The translations under genes were made by a program, and so were the position numbers. Below, in pieces: positions 20,888-32,160 of a stretch of 64,000 nucleotides of DNA (position 1 is the first letter of the stretch; every line of letters starts with the position of its first letter). The notes under the pieces were generated by a model. It worked only from the letters and a program-made list of their open reading frames with translations. It ran no database searches and was not told the DNA's origin. Source of the DNA: Blasia pusilla (Eukaryota; Marchantiophyta; Marchantiopsida; Blasiales); the NCBI GenBank assembly GCA_050084515.1, contig CM114272.1, positions 3,100,001 to 3,164,000 of the forward strand. Direction: 5' to 3'.

Positions 20888-22556
20888 ACTGGAATGAACT
20901 CGCTAAGTGATCCAAGCAACTTTGCAAGGCGCCCTTGGTTCCTCGGATATGTCTTGTCCAGAATTTGCATCCCAGAGATACCCCGTGTAGGTCTGCCTCA
21001 TTTCAGGAACATCCGCGATAAGTATCCGCCCGTGAAGAGCTGGATTGAAATAATCAGATCCAACACGGATCTTCCTCCATTGCCAACCATCCGCTTCGGC
21101 GTAATGATCGATCTCCTTTACGAAGTGCTTCAGAAGTAGTTCCATGTGTCGAGTTGAATTTAGAGTCAAATGGACGGAATGTGAATCATACCCTTTCTGT
21201 TTTTTGAGCGAACCCAATCTCATTCCTAGTTAGTTCTATTTTGGCTTCTCTATTGAACGGAGGTTCCATTTCAAAATTGAGGGCGATTCCGATTCTGACT
21301 CTCTTATGGAGGACTTTCTAGAGTTCTTTGAATTAACTAGAGCTTAAACTCCAAACTCATAACATCAATCAAAATATTCCATGCAGGATGATTAGTTCTT
21401 GTCGAAAAGTAGTAAAGTACATTCTTCCGTTTGGGCCGCTTAGCTCCCATGCTGTCCATCCAAAATACAACACCAGAAACCTCACTTAGCGGCCTAAAGG
21501 TAGAAAGAGACGGAAAGACGCCGTGGCGTTTCCTTGTCGACGGGCCCAGGACTTGGTGGAGACAAACGGGGATCTTCGCTCATGTCATCTTTGCGGGGGA
21601 TCTTCGCTCATGTCATCTTTGCTAAGATCGCTGGACGAAGTAGACCAGTCACTTGTTTCTCTAAATCTGTCGCATGCACATGGAGCTGACACGATCACGC
21701 AACGTCAGGGGAGTCCAGGTCAGCTTTTCCTGCTCCACATGCACAACCACTGATCTGCCCCCGAAATGAAATTTAAGACTAAAATTGAAGACGGAATACT
21801 CTCCCAACAACCTCAACAATTTGCACTGATCTTGCAGAGTTGTACGAAATAGTTCTCTTAAAGTAGGTGAAAACAGTTGAAATGGAAGATTTCCATTGGG
21901 AACTTAGCTGCTCCATCTGATCGTTATCTGAATGGATAGGATTGATCTGAATTCAAATTATATTTCAGTCAGCACTGCACGAGTGTATAGTCCGGGTTCG
22001 CGAAACGGTAGGAGTAATACCTAGGCTAAAATTGAGGGAATAGCGATCGTTAAATGTTTTGAACATCGCACTAGTCAAATATATTGCATCGTTGCTCAGA
22101 ATTCCACTACGAATTATGCGAGGGTCAAAGTTATCGAGAAAGTGAAATTATGATCGACTGGTTAAATTGATCTTTGCAAGAGCTCGTAAGATCCGAGCAT
22201 CATGCAAAGTGTGATGCTCGGAGCTTACTTCGGATGAGATCTCTCGAGACGATCGACTCATAAATATTAGAGTTCTTCAGAATATGTAAGCTCCGAGTTT
22301 ATGCAACCCTAAACTCCTCTGGAGCATCTATGAAATTAAGCTGCCAGCCGAACCAGTTTGCCTCGGGTAAAACGTAACCAGTCCAAAGCCTCTTTTGAGC
22401 TATCCGAATAGCCATCATCAGCACCTCTTACAGAATCATTTTACTCCGGAATACTTGGAAAATATTCAGCAGACTTCAGGACTCCGACAAGATGAGTTTC
22501 ATTTCACCGAATGAAAGAGAGCTTCGAAGAATTGTCCCGACCATCCTCTTCGATAA
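20888..22556 (+). repeat. Dirigent-cluster flank repeat, copy A, right part
   Basis: It aligns with 33,838-35,330 (copy C) and 40,298-42,039 (copy B). Landmarks are CTTGTCCAGAATTTGCATC, CTGGATTGAAATAATCAG and GCTCGTAAGATCCGAGCATC (itself a short palindromic region). No conserved frame is shared by the three copies, so it is treated as non-coding. A 26-bp tandem duplication (GATCTTCGCTCATGTCATC unit) occurs at about 21,571-21,622 in this copy only. The end is the promoter and first exon of the dirigent gene at 22,785. Confidence 0.8.
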
Positions 22557-22750
22557 GTGAGCACTCTCCTCATACGTTCCTCTTCTCCTTGGCTTTTTTC
22601 TCAGTTTAGAGTGATTGGTGCACTTGTACAACATTGCGCATCGCGTCTACTGCTGTGTGCATGTGAGTTAACGAAGTCGATGTACACGTATTAGCATGCA
22701 CTGCTTGGTTTGAGGTAATTTTTCTGATAAATTTGAGTGGAGTCTTGCAG
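22557..22750 (+). other. 5'UTR intron of dirigent-like gene D1
   Basis: Donor GATAA/GTGAGC and acceptor CTTGCAG/GATTT are conserved in position with D2 (42,040-42,231). The intron lies wholly upstream of the start codon. Confidence 0.7.
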
Positions 22751-22784
22751 GATTTGAAAATTTTCCTTGAGGAATCTGTGAATC

Positions 22785-23375
22785 ATGGCCCGAGGTAACA
22801 TTCTCTTGGTTCTTGCCGGCTGCGTGCTGCTGGCCAGCGTATGCCTGGTACAGGCCGCCGAAAGAAGCGAGAACCTCCGGTTCGAGATCTTCGAGCACGA
22901 GACTAGCGACAACGAGCTGGACGTGTTCGGACCCGAGTCCAGGGAACGCCTCAGCTCCGACAGAGATCAGAACCGCGGCAGAGGAGTCGTGTTCTCTAAC
23001 CGGGTGACTGAGGAGAAGGATTCCGACTCCAAGCGTATTGGCCATGTGAGCGGTCTGTACTTTTACATCAACAACAATCAGGTGGAGAAGGTTGCCACCA
23101 TCAACTTCCGTGAGAACGCCGAGATCGACGAGGAGAGGCGATTTGCCAACGCCCAGCTGCACCTCAGCGGTGTGTGGAACAGACGTGGTGGTCAGGAAAG
23201 GAGCCAGGAGCTGGCCGTCGTCGGTGGAACGCAAGGACTTGCTGGTGCTCGCGGCGTCGTGAGATACGAGAGGCTCCAGAGGGACACTTACCGGCTGACG
23301 GTGAACATCCAAGTTCGCGAGGAATCCCACGAGAAATTCCAGTCTTTCTACATCATCCAATGGAAATCGCTCTAG
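22785..23375 (+). CDS. Dirigent-like secreted protein D1, subfamily I, with C-terminal read-through extension
   Basis: The product is a 196-residue protein with a signal peptide (residues 1-24, MARGNILLVLAGCVLLAS...). The mature part fits the dirigent beta-barrel pattern: LRFEIFEHE at 31-39, SGLYFYINN at 89-97, RRFANAQLHLSG at 118-129, ELAVVGGTQGLAGARGVVRY at 142-161. Dirigent proteins guide stereoselective phenoxy-radical coupling in the apoplast; activity here is inferred, and the usual HD at the first motif reads HE. The start was chosen because the same ATG in a CATGGCC context heads all paralogues. The normal TAG after QSF is TAC here, adding YIIQWKSL before the next stop. The TATA box present upstream of D2 is missing. 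The gene is convergent with D3 at 25,675. Confidence 0.85.
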   Translation: MARGNILLVLAGCVLLASVCLVQAAERSENLRFEIFEHETSDNELDVFGPESRERLSSDRDQNRGRGVVFSNRVTEEKDSDSKRIGHVSGLYFYINNNQVEKVATINFRENAEIDEERRFANAQLHLSGVWNRRGGQERSQELAVVGGTQGLAGARGVVRYERLQRDTYRLTVNIQVREESHEKFQSFYIIQWKSL

Positions 23376-25674
23376 GGCGAACTTGAAGGCGTTCTAGATC
23401 CAGGGAGTAGCTGGGTGATGTTAGACTCATCATGGCTGAATCGGTCGTTTCGTAAATGAGCTTCCGATAATTCTAGTTGTCTCAAGCTAACCAGATTCAT
23501 TTGAAGACTAAGTTTATACACGAGTGATGGAAAGAAGAGACCTGGAAGCCTTTGCTAGTCGAGAAGAAAACTCAACTGAGTTCAATTTCTTTATTGCATT
23601 TCTCCACTGTAAGGCGATCATCTGAAGAATACTTCCAATATTAACAGAATTTTTTTTGTCTGGATTCGAATGTGTTTTGAACATGGTACTCCAAAGATTG
23701 ATTCGAACTGTTTAAGGTGATCGCAACCCTTCGCCACGTACAGTGATCCACCTGAAAAGATAGTGACGCCATCGTTTCGCCACATAAAATAACTTCACTG
23801 CAAATATAGTGAGCGGATCCTCTCGCCGCATACCATGACTGAAGTGTAAAGACAGACATGGGATCGTTTCTCCGTGAGATGGTAGGTCGTACCTGTGCTT
23901 CATTTAATGGCTCTATGACAGGTTTCAATCTTCCAGCTGCGATTCAGAACCGTCCATAACGGTTTCTAGCTAGCTACATACTACAGTGAATGCCATATCT
24001 ATTTCTGTCTAGCTATCGTGGTAACTAAGGCATGCCCGAAGCATCAAAACCTTTTCTTTATGACCCAGTTGCTATCATGTGTTAGCCTTCACTTCTTGTA
24101 GTTTAGAAATAGTCGACGGGCATATAACCAAGCCTTAATCATGCCTCCAAATACCGCATCACCCAAACTCATTGCTGTCTCACATCAAACTGGTCGGATC
24201 TTCAGCTGCCAAATAGCTACTCCTCCACAACCCTTATTTCCGACAAGTGAGGCCCAATTCTGAACCTCTTATCTGGTTGGTGTGGATGATTCCAGTGCGC
24301 TAAATGGAAATTCTAGGCTTCACCTAGAATTGCCAGCCCTAACCCTCGTCACTCCCAGGGATCCTTGCTTGGATCCTGGAAATGATCCAAGCATTTTTCA
24401 AGTCGGACTTCATTTTCATAATGGCACGGGATATTGCTTCTTACTTGTTTTTGGAGGTCTCGGTTATTATGTCATAGCCACAAGTGATGAAACGCGAATT
24501 CACATCTATCAAATTACATTATCACTATCGTTCAGGATAACGCTGCCTTGGACCTCTATTAAGTCTTGCCGAAGGGTGGACGAGTTCCTTTAAAAGGTAG
24601 AACCCCTGAGCTCACATAGCGTCATCCTAAAAATATGGCGTGCATAAATTTATGCAAAACCTAATGAAACTTTCAATTGACATCCCTTATAGATGATGTG
24701 ACAGTGGCATTGGAAACCAATTCTTAATTTCTTCTATCAATTGACATTTCTCTTGAAAATGTGTCACTTGCCTCCACTATATTTTACAAGGATTGCATTT
24801 TAGGGGAGTTTCTACGTAGTACATCATTTTCGAACATTAACAATTCTTCGTAACGTGTTTTTCAGAAAATTAACATGCCAAACTTTAGCACAAACGTAAT
24901 ATTTCTAGTAGATAATAAAGTGGATGGAGTGACATGGACTTGTTTGTTAAGTTGAATTTCTATTATGTTCCACATGAAAGAGTCTCTTCTATAAGGAATA
25001 AGGTTTGCAGAGTAGAGCTGACTGGAGTATCTTACTGAATGAGAATGAAATTTATGTGCAGTGCGCCTAATGTTCCAGTGACATCAAGTTTAAAAGTATA
25101 TTATTTTTTTCTTAGTTCTAGTTTCCTTGGTATAGGTAGATTTCTGGAATAGTCATAGGTATACGTAAATTATAGTTCTGACTGAACGCTCGATCACCCA
25201 AATTTATCTGAACGTGGTATTAACATTTGTAAATGACACTTGTAAAGATGCCTTTGCTTAGCCTACATCTGCGTGTTGCACGAGTGAGAGACCAATCATT
25301 TCCGACCACGAAACAGGGCCGAAAACTTCAAACTCAGATCCGTGAGGTTTATTTCCACCTGGCCACAGCTTCCCAAGATCTTCTCTCCGTCACTCAAGGG
25401 AAGAAACATATGAAAGACCTTTAACCGATTCTGCCAAACGATATCAATCCGAATCTATCTCACAATAACCACCGTTCTTGGACATTGTTGGGAGCCTGAA
25501 CTCCCCACTCAACCCACTGAATCAACGCTCAAGTCCCATTCATCATTGACTCCTCGCACTCTTTCAGAAATCTGACTGTAAAATGAGTCACACATCATCA
25601 TCCCTCGATCTTTCACGCCTTCGAGCTAGCCTGTCAACTATGACGCCTTGAAGCAAGCCTATCATTTGCAAGAT
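23376..25674. other. Spacer between convergent dirigent genes D1 and D3
   Basis: This is the 3' sequence of D1, then a block shared with 43,905-46,106. Landmarks are TTTCTAGCTAGCTACATACT near 23,963, the palindrome AATTCTAGG...CCTAGAATT at about 24,309-24,331, and GCTTGGATC...GATCCAAGC at about 24,367-24,391. An open frame at 24,282-24,593 is treated separately. The rest shows no gene. Confidence 0.6.
24282..24593 (+). CDS. Possible orphan small protein, copy 1
   Basis: A 103-residue frame (MDDSSALNGNSRLHLELP..., then DPSIFQVGLHFHNGTGYC) is kept open in the duplicated block at 44,597-44,953. Between the two copies there is a 42-bp and a 3-bp indel, both multiples of three. A 7-bp indel near the end changes the last residues. 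No family was recognised and there is no signal peptide. Chance retention of an open frame in a recent duplicate is a real alternative. Confidence 0.2.
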   Translation: MDDSSALNGNSRLHLELPALTLVTPRDPCLDPGNDPSIFQVGLHFHNGTGYCFLLVFGGLGYYVIATSDETRIHIYQITLSLSFRITLPWTSIKSCRRVDEFL

Positions 25675-26253
25675 CTAGAAGGACTGGGATTCCCCGCGAA
25701 CTTGGAAGTCCCCGGTAACCCTGTAAGCGTTCTTCTCGAGCCTCTCGTACCTCACGACACCGCGAGCACCGGCAAGCCCTCTGGTTCCCCCTACGATGGC
25801 AAGCTCCTGCCTCCTGCTTTCCTGACCGCGACCACTGTTCCAGACACCCCTGAGGTGGAGCTGGGCATTGGCAAATCTCCTGTCTTCGTTGATCTCAGCG
25901 TTCTCACGGAAGTTAATGGTGGAAACCCGCTCAGCCTGGTTGTTGTTGATGTAGAAGTACAGTCCACTGACATCAGCGATGCGCTCGGACTCACGCTCGG
26001 AGTCACGGTCGGAATCCTGCTCCTGGGTCAGCCTGTTCGTGTACACGAATCCCTTGCCTCGGTTGTTATCCCTGTCGGCAAACATGCGTAGGCGCCCGCT
26101 GGACTCGGGTCCGAACACTTCCAACTCGTTTTGGCTGGACTCATGCTCGAAGATTTCGAAGTGGACGTTTTGGTTTCTGTCTGCCTGTACCAGGCATATG
26201 CTCGCAAGCAGCATGCAGCCGGCCAGAATCGAGAGCATGTTTCCTCGGGCCAT
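25675..26253 (-). CDS. Dirigent-like secreted protein D3, subfamily II
   Basis: The product has 192 residues. The signal peptide (residues 1-24, MARGNMLSILAGCMLLAS...) is followed by VHFEIFEHESSQNELEVFG and a charged insert DSDRDSERESERIADVSG. The dirigent segments LYFYINNNQAERVSTINF, RRFANAQLHLRG and ELAIVGGTRGLAGARGVVRY come next, and the end is ESQSF. Start and stop are the same as in D4 and D5. A 5'UTR intron (26,534 to 26,284; donor GTAAGT, acceptor CTCGCAG) and a TATA box at 26,612-26,604 are visible upstream. It is convergent with D1. The charged insert differs in length among paralogues by whole repeat units. Function is inferred from family: stereoselective radical coupling in the cell wall space. 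Confidence 0.85.
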   Translation of the reverse strand: MARGNMLSILAGCMLLASICLVQADRNQNVHFEIFEHESSQNELEVFGPESSGRLRMFADRDNNRGKGFVYTNRLTQEQDSDRDSERESERIADVSGLYFYINNNQAERVSTINFRENAEINEDRRFANAQLHLRGVWNSGRGQESRRQELAIVGGTRGLAGARGVVRYERLEKNAYRVTGDFQVRGESQSF

Positions 26254-26603
26254 ACTTACAACTGTGAAGACGAACTTAAGATCCTGCGAGAATCCAGAAG
26301 TATGTAAGGACTCGACTCCGACTTCTACAAGACTGGTTGCGCATGTGAAGACATCAACCCAATCATCGTAGAAGAATCAAAACACATGATGCAAATAAAC
26401 TAGTCCCGCACTTGAGCGTAAACTACTACAGAAAGGACTCAAATCTGGGCAAGCCAATGGTTCGCTCAAAACTAGGGATCTAACAGGCAAATGAGCGATG
26501 AAAAGAGCAAGAAAGATATCAAACGCTCACTTACTGAAGAGGTATGCCAGGACTGCCTCCAAAGCTGTTCAAAATTTGATGGAAAACAAACTCACCCGGC
26601 GAG

Positions 26604-26612
26604 CTATTTATA
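26604..26612 (-). promoter_or_regulatory. TATA box of D3
   Basis: TATAAATAG on the minus strand lies about 70 bp upstream of the proposed 5'UTR splice donor at 26,534. The same element precedes D5 at 47,041-47,049. Confidence 0.7.
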
Positions 26613-29230
26613 CAGTGACTACCAAGCGTAAGAATATTCCCCATGCCCACGCAGTTCACGTGAGCCAATAACAAAGTTCATGCGAGACCATGTGGAGCCC
26701 TCGGTGGGGATGGAGCGGTTCAGCAGAGAACATGCACTTGTTACACTGAACCTGGTCCTTGTTTAATTTGCTCCAATTGTCAAGCATGCAAGAGAATTGA
26801 TGATGCCGGCCTATTTATAGGTTATTTCAGTAGAGAAAATGTACTTGCTACAATGTACCTGGACCTTATTTTGCTGCCATTGCGAAGCATGGAAGAGAAT
26901 TGAGGCTGCCGGCCTGTGTATAGGTTATTGCATTAGAGAACATGTACTTGTTAGAGTGTACGTGGACGTAATTTTGTTACAATTGTGAAGCATACAAGTG
27001 AATTGAGGCTGTCAGCCTCGATATATGTTATTTCATCATAAACTGATTAGGGTGGAAAACTTTCTCAAATTCACTACGTTAAGAGTTTATTAAGATACCG
27101 AATGATGTAAGACTGAAGGGTGATGGAGGAGTACATCATATTAACCTAGGAAAATGAACGCCCATGCCTAAACCCCACTGTAATCACTAATTTGGAGTGA
27201 CAAATAAACTATCATCACATATGAGCCTGTCTTTAAAAAAAATCTCTACGCGTCAAGAATTATTCATTTCCTACGATTCGGAGTGGGATAGATGGGAATA
27301 TAGATAAGGGAAAAAGTTGTACTCTAGAAGGCATTCTTCCAGTATTTTCCACCGGACCCTCGATTTCCAATTGGCGCAGTGAGTGGGTCGATTGGTGGGT
27401 ACGTGTAGTACCAACCTTCTATCTATCATGCGGAAAAAAATTATGGAAGTAAATCTACTGTCAGATACAAAATCGTTGAAAATAATCTGTCGAAACGGAC
27501 CCATTTAACCCATTTAAAGTCATTCTGGAATGCCCCTTGATTTCATTCAGGTTGTCTTCGATGACAAATACTATAGGCTCTGAGCACGTGAGCTATATTT
27601 ACAGAGCATTGAACAAAGTAACAGTCACTCAGATACCACATGCGTCATCTCCTATGCCCCTCACAGCATAGTACGAGTTTGCATTCTAACCAGTGTGTGG
27701 TCTTCTGAGCTATTCGTTATGGTCTATCATCACGAAAGACTTCTGCGGAATATCTTGCGATTTCCACTAACAAGTTTGGATTCCTCCGGAATCTGCGGAA
27801 AGTCGTCAGCCTAACTCAGAGTTCTGCGGTGTAAATAGCCCAAACGATGACTTGCATTTCACCAAATCTACCACATCTTCAAAGAATTGTCACCATCCAC
27901 CACCGGGATAGGTAAAGCACTCACTCGTCATCTTCACTCCTCGTTTCATCTCAACTCAAGTGATTTTTCTTTGTGGGTCTTCTTTGTGGTTTCGAGTAAT
28001 TTGCTCCCGTAAACTTCATTGCGCATGGTGTTTCAGATATATATTCGAATGCATACTGTGAACAAAGTAAATTTGTACATGCTCGCATGTACAAATCTAC
28101 ATGCTCGATACTAATACGGGGTAACTGGTATTCAAAGGATAAAATTTCAATCGGAGGGTTGAGGTATTGTAGGGGCCGTAACAATCGCCAGAATCTATTT
28201 TTATTTATTCACGGAAAAATATGAGAGATATTTGATTTCTCTAATATCCTCTAGTGTTCTTTCTCTCATCAGAAAAAGAAATTCACCACGGGAAGAAAAA
28301 TCTTACAATATTCATGAATATGCTAAAATGTAATGGGTATCGTTCTTCAGAAAGTCTATGAGTAGCATTCATTAATTTTTGCGAAGAGCTAGTTCAGGTC
28401 ATTATTTATTGATTTAAAATTACCCATTTGTGCAAGGCTTCCGTTTGTTTTGTAAAGCACTTTTCCGACAGTCCTCCGCCGAGGGTTCTCCAACTGCGTT
28501 ACGAAATGAAGTGCCAAGGTGATCGCAACGTTTCGCCTCGTAAAGTGAGAGAACTCTAAAGATGGTGATCACATCTTCTCGCCTCGTAAACTAGTACGAA
28601 CCTTTGCTTCAATAAAGGATCTGTTACAGGTCTCGATCTGCCAGCTCTATTCACATCCGTCCAAAACGGTTTCTGGCTAGCTAGACAGCACTGTCGAAGG
28701 GCATATGTAATTCCGTTTATCGTACTTGCTCAACCATGACGGAACAATCGTATGATGATGAGCATGGGGTAGCCTCCAGTCCTTGTAGCGTACAAATAAT
28801 GAACGGACATCGAACCCAGCCTACAATATTGCATGACCCAACCCCCATCGTCGTCTTACACAAAACCGGTCAGATCTTGAGCTACAAGATTACCTTCGAG
28901 CAAATCGCAAACATCTTGACAAACTTGATTTCCGACAAGTGAAACCAAATTGAGCTTCGTGTGACGGTTACTCCGGTTGTTGTGGACGGGCTTCAAGGCG
29001 CTCACGGGTCGTGATGCATTCACTACTTGGTCTTGTACCAACCAGGAACATGAGCGCTAGCCCTCCTCACTTGTATCCCGGATGAAATGACCTATTCATC
29101 CAAGCGACCTCGCACATCAGCCTTGGTTCCTCGTAGATATCCTGCCCAGAAGTTGCATCCAGAGGTACCTTCGTGTATCTCTACGCAACAGAGATAAATA
29201 TCCGTGAACATCAGTGAAGATCGTGGTCGA
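26613..29230. repeat. Upstream part of duplication A, without an intact gene
   Basis: It corresponds to 47,050-49,910. At 26,750-27,010 there are three or four diverged copies of a TAGAGAACATGTACTTG-type unit. At 27,700-28,050 the promoter and first exon of a dirigent gene are recognisable from the 48.1-48.5 kb copy. The TATA box is changed to TGTAAATA (27,830-27,837) and no coding sequence follows. At 28,500-29,200 flank-repeat motifs recur. Confidence 0.6.
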
Positions 29231-31511
29231 GATAATCAGGTTTGTCTGATAGGAAAAGTTAGGAAAAGTGGCGGTTTATCCATATCCAATAAATTCTAAA
29301 TCCTTAAAAACCTAAAGAGTATGGAAGGTGAGCTATTGCAATGTGTGCACAAGTCTTACATAAAAATAAAGTCACTTGTTGAATTTAATGGAATAAAACA
29401 ATTGTAAAGATACTAAAAAACCATGCATGATAGCTTACACATCGATAAGCAAGAGCCCTTGTGAAAACATTTGTTGTGCATAACCACTTGAAGAAGGGTA
29501 AGGAGTTTCAAAGATTGCCGCTACTTGCCTACTTTCCATTATGAAATATAAGTATGGTCCCACCTTTACACAATAATTTATGTCTATACACATGTCCAGA
29601 TTTGTTAGTTCATATTCAAATTTTTTCAATTATGACAACTATCATGGTTGGAAATGGAATACACATTTAGTTGGATATATAATCTCTGAACCTCTTAAAC
29701 TTGATAACCTAATATGTGGATGTGAGTATATTTCTAGAGTGCAAAGATATTTTGGAGCGATTGCAGAAGATATGCAACTATTTGGGGAAGAAGCTTATGG
29801 ACGATGCCAGGTAGGTTACTGGAGGTGGCATATCATTTTGAGGTGGCACCTCAAAATGATATGCCACCTCAAAATGATATGAGGTGGCATATCATTTTGA
29901 GGTGGTACTAGTTTACTTGAGTTTTCGGGCTTACCCAAAGCGATGTATCTCTAGCACTAATGGATACTAGGAATAGTAGGAAGAGCGAGTTGTGAAGAGG
30001 ATGTGGAGTAGTCCAATACGGTTTGAGGCAAGCTTACTGAATTGATTGATGAATTTGGAATTGGCGACGCGCCTAGAGCCTTATAGAGTCCACCGCGGAG
30101 ATTCATGCCTATCATGCGCAACTGAAAGCTCTGAGCAACATAAATCCAGTTGTAAATTTTTGTGTTTTAATTTCATCTCGGGGGCACTAGTCTGGACTCC
30201 CATGACGCCATCGTATGGGCACCCTCGTTTCAGCTCCATGTGCATGGGACAGATTTAGAGATATTCCAGAGTGTACTTGGCCCATGCTGAGCGAATATCA
30301 GCGTTTGTCTCTTCGAAGTTTTGTGCCAGTCGAAAATAAAACGTTGCAGCGCCTCTCCTTTTATGTCTACCTTTAGGCCGCTATGTGAGTTATGAGTAAT
30401 CGATCGTAGAGCAGAAAAGTTTGAGTAATCGATCGTTTAGAGCAGAAAAGTTACGCTCACAGTGGGGATCCGAGATTTCTCATCCGACCTCCCAACTGAG
30501 CTTCGGATTTATGCGGTGGGTTCGAAGTTAGATAGATACCCACGCCCTGCATGGCTCCACTGTCAGTTCAAATGATTTGCAATCTTATCTGGGGACCTGC
30601 GTTTTGAAATCAGTGTTGATCATGCTTCAGGCACGCGCATACATGTACCACCTTTTGACTTTTTGGGAGGTTTTTCTTTTCAAGTGATCTCCGATGGCTC
30701 ACCTGGAATATTCGAGCACTCATATTTACTAACCAGCCATTTTACCCGACCACTGAAAAAGATTTTGAAACCCCCACCCAATACCTCGTGAATTTAAGGC
30801 TCATTTCACAAACGACGAGAAAGTTGATTCGTTTCATCTCCATGATACTGCTTGCTCCGGAAAAGTTAATACGAAACTTGATATTAAAAATAATTAAGAC
30901 GTCCACAAACATCTACGACGGGACGAATAAGGGAGAGCTACCATTTCACGAATAGAACGTGATTAGCAGCTTATACGAAAGTCATTGTGCATTTTCAAAG
31001 CACTCTTGATTCCCCAATTTAATCTCCAGATTTTGACACTCTTCACGGCACAGCCCACATTCTTTGACAAATGTTGCCGCAATTTCAAAGGTTTCCAAAC
31101 CTTTCGATGGATTTGACATATTTCTGGATGTCCCAGATCCAGTCTCGTCCCATCCAAACATGCCTTTCGATTTCGGGCTTCAAGTGATCATCCTACAACA
31201 CCATTGTTATGTTCCTTCTCCGTGGTCGAGTTATCCGTCACCGTTCGAAACACCAAAATAAGATTCGCGTGTTTTATTTTCAAACTCTCGCGGAAACCAC
31301 AATACGACGCGTACATAGTCAGATACCATGAATCGGCACAACTGTGTCGATCGCAAGCTGAAGTGCCCAATTCAGCTATCTCTCATTCAACAACCCCCGT
31401 GCTTTCTTGAGGACGAAAATCGAAGATGATACTCAGTTCAACTACCAGCGAGCTACTCCCTCGATCTATGGCGTCTTCAAGCAAGCTTTTAGGCGCTGTA
31501 AGCTGCATGAT
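29231..31511. other. Intergenic region with foldback and remnants shared with 50-51.5 kb
   Basis: A snap-back palindrome lies at 29,822-29,870 with a partial third arm to 29,905. The stretch from about 30,060 to 30,380 matches 50,040-50,400. The stretch from about 30,920 to 31,120 matches 51,415-51,535 directly and 51,107-51,250 in inverted orientation. No gene is supported; an open frame at 29,580-29,882 runs into the foldback and shows no known motif. Confidence 0.55.
29822..29870. repeat. Perfect foldback, 23-bp arms
   Basis: Arms at 29,822-29,844 and 29,848-29,870 (GAGGTGGCATATCATTTTGA and its complement) pair perfectly around GGC. A further copy of the left arm follows at about 29,881-29,905. 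Confidence 0.9.
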
Positions 31512-32064
31512 CTACAAGGATTGGGATTCCTCGCGGAGCTGGAAGTTTCTTGTCAGCATGTAAGAATTACCCCTCAGCCTCTCGTACCTCACGACACCGC
31601 GAGCACCCACAAGTACTTCGGTTCCGCCTATGATGGCCAGCTCCTGCCCCCGACCTCTGTTCCACACACCCCTGCGGTGGAGCTGGGCGTTGGCAAATCC
31701 CCGTTGATCTCGGCGTCCTCCTGGAAGTTGATGGTTGAAATACTCTCGACTTGATTGTCGTTGATATAAAAGTAGAGACCCGTGACATTGGCAGTGTGCT
31801 TGGAGTGGCGCTGAGAGTCAGAATCCTCTTCCTCCTCCTGGGTCACCCTGTTCGAGTACACGAGTCCCCTGCCTCGGTGTCATCCCTGTCTTCAGTGAGC
31901 ATTCGTAGGCGACGAATGGACTCGGGTCCTAAGACTTGCAGTTCGTTTTGGCTGGACTCGTGCTCGACGACCTCGAACCGGATGGTCCGGGCCCTGTTGG
32001 CGCTTGCCAGGCATACGCTTGCGAGTAGCACGCAGCCATCCAGCATCAAGTTACTGCAGGCCAT
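31512..32064 (-). pseudogene. Dirigent-like pseudogene P1, subfamily II-like
   Basis: The start (MACSNLMLDGCVLLASVCLA) and the segment IRFEVVEHESSQNELQVLG are intact. A one-base deletion at RDDTEAGD shifts the frame. A second deletion after AEING removes the RRFANAQ start. About 27 bp are missing between the GRG and ELAI segments. The end (REESQS and a stop at 31,514-31,512) is recognisable. It lies head to head with a plus-strand dirigent tail that starts at about 32,098, so two relics meet here. Confidence 0.85.
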
Positions 32065-32097
32065 GGTTATGGCAGCGGAACGCAAATTTCGATTCCT

Positions 32098-32160
32098 ACT
32101 GTTTACAGGCTGACTGGAGGCTTCCAGGTCCGCGAGGAGTCCCAATTGACAGGGCTGAGC
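32098..32160 (+). pseudogene. Dirigent 3' end fragment P2
   Basis: The sequence matches the tail of the relic at 38,560-38,630 (TACAGGCTGACTGGAGGCTT, then CCGCGAGGAGTCCCAATTGA). It has lost the TCCTTCTAGATCTTGC stretch. The 3' flank continues in parallel with 38,630 onward. Confidence 0.75.

Noticed and set aside
25648-26091. Plus-strand frames opposite D3 and D5
   Set aside because: They are the complement of dirigent coding sequence; signal peptide, promoter and intron all support the minus strand.
28736-28942. Small protein frame in the flank repeat
   Set aside because: The homologous stretches at 40,085 and 49,440 do not keep the frame.
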